From: Methylorubrum rhodinum
Lineage (GTDB): Bacteria; Pseudomonadota; Alphaproteobacteria; Rhizobiales; Beijerinckiaceae
NCBI RefSeq assembly: GCF_014199935.1
Contig: NZ_JACHOP010000011.1
Location: 1-64,000, forward strand
Direction of reading: 5' to 3'
Length of the DNA: 64,000 bases
Shown: one piece after another, positions 60,360-64,000 of the stretch
Position numbering within the stretch: the first letter of the stretch is position 1
How the letters are laid out: the number at the start of each line of letters is the position of its first letter
Notes under the pieces: generated by a model
What the model was told of the DNA's origin: nothing
The model's input: the letters and a program-made list of their open reading frames with translations, nothing else
The model's database searches: none
Position numbers and translations under genes: made by a program

Positions 60360-61349
60360 ATGTCCGACGCCTCTCCCCTCGCTGCCGCCTCCCAAAAAAT
60401 CCCGGTGACGGTCCTCACCGGCTATCTCGGGGCGGGCAAGACGACGCTCCTGAACCGCATCCTCACCGAGCCGCACGGCAAGCGCTACGCCGTGATCGTC
60501 AACGAGTTCGGCGAGATCGGCATCGACAACGACCTCGTGGTCGGGGCCGACGAGGAAGTGTTCGAGATGAACAACGGCTGCGTCTGCTGCACCGTGCGCG
60601 GCGACCTGATCCGCATCATGGACGGCTTGGTGAAGCGCCGCGGCAAGTTCGACGCGATCATCGTCGAGACCACCGGCCTCGCCGACCCGGCTCCCGTCGC
60701 CCAGACCTTCTTCGTCGATCAGGACGTGGGTGACGCCGCCCGCCTCGACGCGGTGGTGACGGTGGCCGACGCCAAGTGGCTGACCGATCGGCTGGCCGAC
60801 GCGCCGGAGGCCAAGAACCAGATCGCCTTCGCCGACGTGATCCTGCTCAACAAGTCCGACCTCGTCTCGGGGGAAGACCTCGACCGGGTCGAAGGCCGGA
60901 TCCGGGCGATCAACCCTTACGCCAAGGTCCACCGCACCGAGCGCTGCGCGATTCCCCTCGATCAGGTGCTCGACCGCAACGCCTTCGACCTGTCGCGCAT
61001 CCTCGACGTCGAGCCCGACTTTTTGGAAGAAGGGCATCATCACCATCACGACGCGCAGATGCAGTCGGTCTCGGCGAAGATCGACGGGCCGGTGGACCCG
61101 GAAAAGTTCATGCCCTGGATCTCGAACCTGACCCAGGTGCAGGGGCCGGACATCCTGCGCTGCAAGGGCATCGTCGCCTTCCCCGACGAGCCCAAGCGCT
61201 TCGTCTTCCAGGGCGTCCACATGATCCTCGACGGCGACGTGCAGGGCGAATGGGGCGCCGACGAGCCCCGCGTCTCCCGCGTCGTCTTCATCGGCCGCAA
61301 CCTCGATCCGGCGGCGATCCGGCAGGGGTTTTACGACTGCAAGGTCTGA
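60360..61349 (+). CDS. COG0523/CobW-family GTPase, probable metal chaperone
   Basis: Metal-handling GTPase (329 aa) with P-loop [11 protein letters not shown] at residues 21-31, the metal-binding CxCC motif GCVCCT at C74-C77, G3 ETTGLADP and G4 NKSD near 164. A five-histidine run EEGHHHHHD at 226-231, and the C-terminal CobW_C domain ([20 protein letters not shown]). This group delivers zinc or other metals, often under zinc limitation. The His run is typical of zinc-linked members. ATG 60360 precedes the P-loop by 20 residues; no Zur-type site is obvious upstream. Confidence 0.92.
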   Translation: MSDASPLAAASQKIPVTVLTGYLGAGKTTLLNRILTEPHGKRYAVIVNEFGEIGIDNDLVVGADEEVFEMNNGCVCCTVRGDLIRIMDGLVKRRGKFDAIIVETTGLADPAPVAQTFFVDQDVGDAARLDAVVTVADAKWLTDRLADAPEAKNQIAFADVILLNKSDLVSGEDLDRVEGRIRAINPYAKVHRTERCAIPLDQVLDRNAFDLSRILDVEPDFLEEGHHHHHDAQMQSVSAKIDGPVDPEKFMPWISNLTQVQGPDILRCKGIVAFPDEPKRFVFQGVHMILDGDVQGEWGADEPRVSRVVFIGRNLDPAAIRQGFYDCKV

Positions 61350-61408
61350 TCGAGGGGGGCGCCGTGCGGATCGCGCGACGGGTCGGTCCGGCAGCGCCGG
61401 AACGGCCG

Positions 61409-61756
61409 TCAAGCGAGGCGCTGGAGCACGCCCGCCGTCGTCGCGAGACCGAGGGCGGCGGCGGCGGCCCAGCCGACGAGGCGGGGGCGATAGGACAGGA
61501 GCAGGACGAGGCCGAGGCCGGCGCCCGTCAGGGTGCCGATCCATTGGACGGGCCCGAAGCCCCATCCCTCCGCCTCCCCGGCGACCAGCAGGGACAGGCC
61601 GATGCCGGCCCAGCCGACGGCGCGCAGCAGGAGGACCCGACGGCGGCTCGGGTTCGCCCGGACGATCTCCCCATGGTGCCGGTTCAGGCTGAGACAGAGT
61701 GCCGAGAGGGCCGCGAAGCCCAGGCACAGATTGAGCATCAGGATGGAGGGCGTCAT
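61409..61756 (-). CDS. DUF3325 family membrane protein
   Basis: Small membrane protein of 115 aa with about three helices (MLNLCLGFAALSALCLSLN, VLLLRAVGWAGIGLSLLVAGE, WIGTLTGAGLGLVLLLSYRPRLVGWAAAAALG). The motif LNRHH in the N-terminal half fits DUF3325, a family found with siderophore-receptor and PepSY genes. ATG 61756 overlaps the PepSY stop as ATGA. Probably part of the iron-reduction set; function unproven. Confidence 0.82.
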   Translation of the reverse strand: MTPSILMLNLCLGFAALSALCLSLNRHHGEIVRANPSRRRVLLLRAVGWAGIGLSLLVAGEAEGWGFGPVQWIGTLTGAGLGLVLLLSYRPRLVGWAAAAALGLATTAGVLQRLA

Positions 61757-63339
61757 GCGCGCTCCCCGCGCAGCCGAGAGCGGCTCTCGGGCAGGACGGT
61801 CTCGCTCCGCCGAGGGGCCGCAACGCCGCGGCCGCGAGCCGAGACCTTGCGGGCCGCGACGGCGAACAGAGCGGCGAGCGCGAGCATCGCCCCGTCGAAC
61901 CACAGGAACAGCGCCTCGCCCGCCCCCCACCGCCGCAGCGGATGCGCCTCGACCGTCGCCACGTCCGCGGCGGCGACGGCGAGGCACAGGACGGCGACGA
62001 GGGCCAGCCCGTCGCTCCAGGCCCGGCGGTGCGGCCGGGCCAGCGGAAGCAGGGCCGCGACGATCCAGGCCGCGAAGAAGGCGCGGATCTCCATGTCCGC
62101 ACGGCCGGCGAGGTCGGTCGGCAGCAGGCGGTTGGCGAGGAAGTACACGGCCACAGCGGCGGGCAGGCCGGCGATGCTGCCGATGTTGAGGGCCTGAACG
62201 AGGCGCAGGCCGAGGAAGGGCCGCTCGTTCGGCCTCGGCAGCCGGGCGAGCGACCACAGCACGAGGCCGGTCGCCACCATGGCGGAGCCCATGATCCCGC
62301 ACAGGACGAACAGCAGCCGCAGGCCGGTATCGGCGAAATGCGCCACGTGCAGGCCGATCAGGGTCGAGACGGTCCTGGCCGCGGGCTTGAGGTCGCCGCC
62401 GCGGATCTCCAGCAGCGCCCCGCTCGCGCCGTCGAAGGCGATGTGGGTCGGCGTGTGGGCAAGCCCGTGCGGCTCCTCGAACATCGCGACGACCGTGGCC
62501 CGGGCGTCGCCGTGATTCGTGACGGTGAGCCGTTCGAGCCGCTCCGGCACGGTGGCCAGCGCCTGTGCGATCATCGGCCCGAGGGGCGCGGGAGGGGCCG
62601 GCCGGCCGGCGGGCGGGCGCGGTGCCGTGATCCAGCCGGCTTCGGTGAAGAAGGCGCGGGTGTCGCCCTCGTAGGCCGCGGTGACGCCCCAGGGCATGTA
62701 GAACGTCGCGAGCGCCACGACGCCCGTGTAGGTGATCATCAGGTGGAACGGCAGCGCCAGCACGCCGGTGACGTTATGCGCGTCGAGGAAGCTGCGGCGC
62801 GGGGCCTTGTCCCGGCGGAAGGTGAAGAAGTCGGCGAAGATGCGCTTGTGGGTGACGATGCCGGAGATCAGCGCGACCAGCATGATCATGGCGCAGGCGC
62901 CGACGATCCAGCGCCCCCAGAGCGGCGGCATGTGCAGCTCGTAATGGAAGCGGTAGAGGAAATCGCCGCCTTCCGTGTCGCGCGATGCCGCCTCGACGCC
63001 CGTATGCGGATCGAGGAGCACGTGGCCGGGCGGCTCGCCGGGGCGGGTGCGCCAGAACAGGTCGAGCAGCAGCCGCTCGGGCTGCGGCATCCCGATGAAC
63101 CAGGTCCTCGCCTTCGGAGCGTGGCGTTCGAGATAGGCGACCGCCCGCTCGGCCGCCCCCGGCAGGTCGGCAGGCGCGATCGTCCGGACTTGTGCCAGCT
63201 CGGGCCGCATCCAGCGGGAGATGTCGGCGCGGTAGTAGCTCGCGGTGCCGGTGACGAAGATGGCGAACAGCACCCAGCCGACCACGAGGCCGGCCCAGGT
63301 GTGGAGCCACGCCATCGACCGGCGGAAGCCGCCCTTCAC
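61753..63339 (-). CDS. PepSY-associated membrane protein (siderophore reductase type)
   Basis: Inner-membrane protein of 528 aa of the PepSY_TM family: first helix and signature RRSMAWLHTWAGLVVGWVLFAIFVTGTASYY, FHYELHMPPLWGRWIVGACAMIMLVALISGIVTHKRIFADFFTFR, then LDAHNVTGVLALPFHLMITYTGVV with histidines that may bind heme. A PepSY-like periplasmic segment is at about 270-340. Relatives in fegAB or fpvG-type gene sets reduce ferric siderophores. Overlaps both neighbours by 4 bp, so the three are translationally coupled. Confidence 0.92.
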   Translation of the reverse strand: MKGGFRRSMAWLHTWAGLVVGWVLFAIFVTGTASYYRADISRWMRPELAQVRTIAPADLPGAAERAVAYLERHAPKARTWFIGMPQPERLLLDLFWRTRPGEPPGHVLLDPHTGVEAASRDTEGGDFLYRFHYELHMPPLWGRWIVGACAMIMLVALISGIVTHKRIFADFFTFRRDKAPRRSFLDAHNVTGVLALPFHLMITYTGVVALATFYMPWGVTAAYEGDTRAFFTEAGWITAPRPPAGRPAPPAPLGPMIAQALATVPERLERLTVTNHGDARATVVAMFEEPHGLAHTPTHIAFDGASGALLEIRGGDLKPAARTVSTLIGLHVAHFADTGLRLLFVLCGIMGSAMVATGLVLWSLARLPRPNERPFLGLRLVQALNIGSIAGLPAAVAVYFLANRLLPTDLAGRADMEIRAFFAAWIVAALLPLARPHRRAWSDGLALVAVLCLAVAAADVATVEAHPLRRWGAGEALFLWFDGAMLALAALFAVAARKVSARGRGVAAPRRSETVLPESRSRLRGERA

Positions 63340-63638
63340 GGGACACCCCGCATCGCCAGCCCCAGCAGGCCGCCGAGGACCAGGGCCGAGCCCGCCACGA
63401 TGAGAGCCGCCCGCCGGAGCGAGCGCACCGCGAAGACGACGACGGCGACCGCGGGCATCAGGAGGAAGCCGAGAAGCGTCGCGGCGGCCACCGCCTCGGG
63501 GCGCGCCAGCGGCAGCGCCAGCGACAGGAGCGCGGTGGCGAGCGCCGCGAGCCCGTAGCCGCCGCCCGCTGCCAGCACGACGCGGCCGGCGACGGAGAGC
63601 CGCCCGCGTCGAGCGATCGATGCGCCTCCCGCCGTCAT
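63336..63638 (-). CDS. DUF3649 family membrane protein
   Basis: Small protein of 100 aa with three membrane helices (VAGRVVLAAGGGYGLAALATALLSLAL, VAAATLLGFLLMPAVAVVVFAV, AALIVAGSALVLGGLLGLAM). The pattern and place ahead of a PepSY_TM gene and behind a TonB-dependent siderophore receptor match DUF3649. Its stop overlaps the PepSY start as ATGA. Confidence 0.85.
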   Translation of the reverse strand: MTAGGASIARRGRLSVAGRVVLAAGGGYGLAALATALLSLALPLARPEAVAAATLLGFLLMPAVAVVVFAVRSLRRAALIVAGSALVLGGLLGLAMRGVP

Positions 63639-63665
63639 CGGGCCCCTATCGATCCCAGTACGGCA

Positions 63666-64000
63666 TCAGAAGTCGACCGCGGCGGAGAGGATGAAGGTCC
63701 GCGGCGCGCCGACGGCGAGGAAGCCGCGGGCGGCCGACGCCCAGTAGCGCTCGTCGAACAGGTTCTGGACGGTGGCGCGCAGCACCACCGGCTTGCCGTT
63801 CACGCCCTCGAAGGCGTAGCGCAGGCCGGCATCGAAGCGCGTCCAGTCCGGGACCGTCTGGGTGTTGCCCGTATCGTAATACACGCCGCTGGTATACATC
63901 GCCCGGCCGGTCAGGGTCAGGCCGGGGGCGAGCCACGGCGGCAGGTCGACTTCGCCGTAGAGGTTGAACGCCGTGCTGGGCACGCCGGGCGCGATGTTCC
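63666..64000 (-). CDS. TonB-dependent siderophore receptor, C-terminal part (cut by window edge)
   Basis: Only the last 110 or so residues are in the window. The end is typical of an outer-membrane siderophore receptor: FNLYGEVDLPPWLAPGLTLTGRAMYTSGVYYDTGNTQTVPDWTRFDAGLRYAFEGVNGKPVVLRATVQNLFDERYW, closing in VGAPRTFILSAAVDF with terminal Phe. The NLFDERYW motif marks the penultimate strands. It lies 27 bp ahead of the DUF3649 gene, so the operon is receptor-DUF3649-PepSY-DUF3325. Confidence 0.93.
   Translation of the reverse strand, partial: NIAPGVPSTAFNLYGEVDLPPWLAPGLTLTGRAMYTSGVYYDTGNTQTVPDWTRFDAGLRYAFEGVNGKPVVLRATVQNLFDERYWASAARGFLAVGAPRTFILSAAVDF

Overview
The window is one continuous stretch of very GC-rich (about 70%) alphaproteobacterial chromosome. 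Gene content points to Hyphomicrobiales, most likely Methylobacteriaceae (Methylobacterium/Methylorubrum type): Shemin-pathway hemA, class II DAHP synthase, a murA-DUF2948-hisD-UPF0262-LMW phosphatase cluster, minCDE, and a quinoprotein-relay gene set typical of PQQ-using methylotrophs. The genus is an inference from gene families; no alignment was run. Codon use looks uniform, and I see no prophage, transposase, rRNA, tRNA or CRISPR array.

Layout. 0.5-2.6 kb: outer-membrane protein fusing two barrel types. 2.8-8.3 kb (minus): heterotetrameric sarcosine oxidase soxB-soxD-soxA-soxG, with a divergent GlxA/GbdR-type regulator. 9.8-13.2 kb: DAHP synthase, LuxR-type regulator, DUF4337 membrane protein. 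13.6-17.5 kb: metallo-beta-lactamase-fold protein, then hemA followed by a nucleotidyltransferase/partner pair that resembles a toxin-antitoxin module; a perfect FixK/FNR-type box lies upstream of hemA. 17.6-24 kb: conserved murA/hisD region and an NlpC/P60 peptidase. 24-31.4 kb: SDR, YihY membrane protein, msrB, a CYTH-like protein with a long Ala/Pro/Lys tail, small secreted proteins, an EamA exporter and a MarR regulator. 31.8-36.5 kb: five-gene CDP-6-deoxyhexose operon with C-methyltransferase. 37-42 kb: chemoreceptor, typA, DUF2254. 42.2-46.1 kb: two minC paralogues around a BamE-like secreted protein, then minD-minE. 46.3-50.8 kb: P450 and a TRAP-type binding protein coupled to a chemoreceptor. 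51-55.8 kb: membrane and unknown proteins, DUF4166/saccharopine-dehydrogenase-like fusion, DCC thioredoxin-fold protein, panB. 56.1-59.7 kb: quinoprotein-relay set (metallohydrolase, SoxYZ-like carrier, rhodanese-like, thioredoxin-like) with a divergent TetR regulator and a candidate operator. 60.4-64 kb: COG0523 GTPase, then DUF3325/PepSY/DUF3649 and the C-terminus of a TonB receptor, a ferric-siderophore uptake and reduction set cut by the window edge.

The strongest cross-cutting observation is a set of 110-185 bp palindromic repeat elements scattered between genes. Two of them lie in frame inside coding sequences: the N-terminus of SoxA, and between the active-site strands of an NAD-dependent sugar epimerase. 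This resembles coding palindromic elements known from Rickettsia. Other points worth follow-up: the TRAP binding protein/chemoreceptor pair without permease genes, the hemA-linked nucleotidyltransferase pair, an unknown protein ending in a beta-clamp-binding peptide, the split pair of minC genes with a structured leader, and several unlisted small membrane proteins translationally coupled to neighbours.
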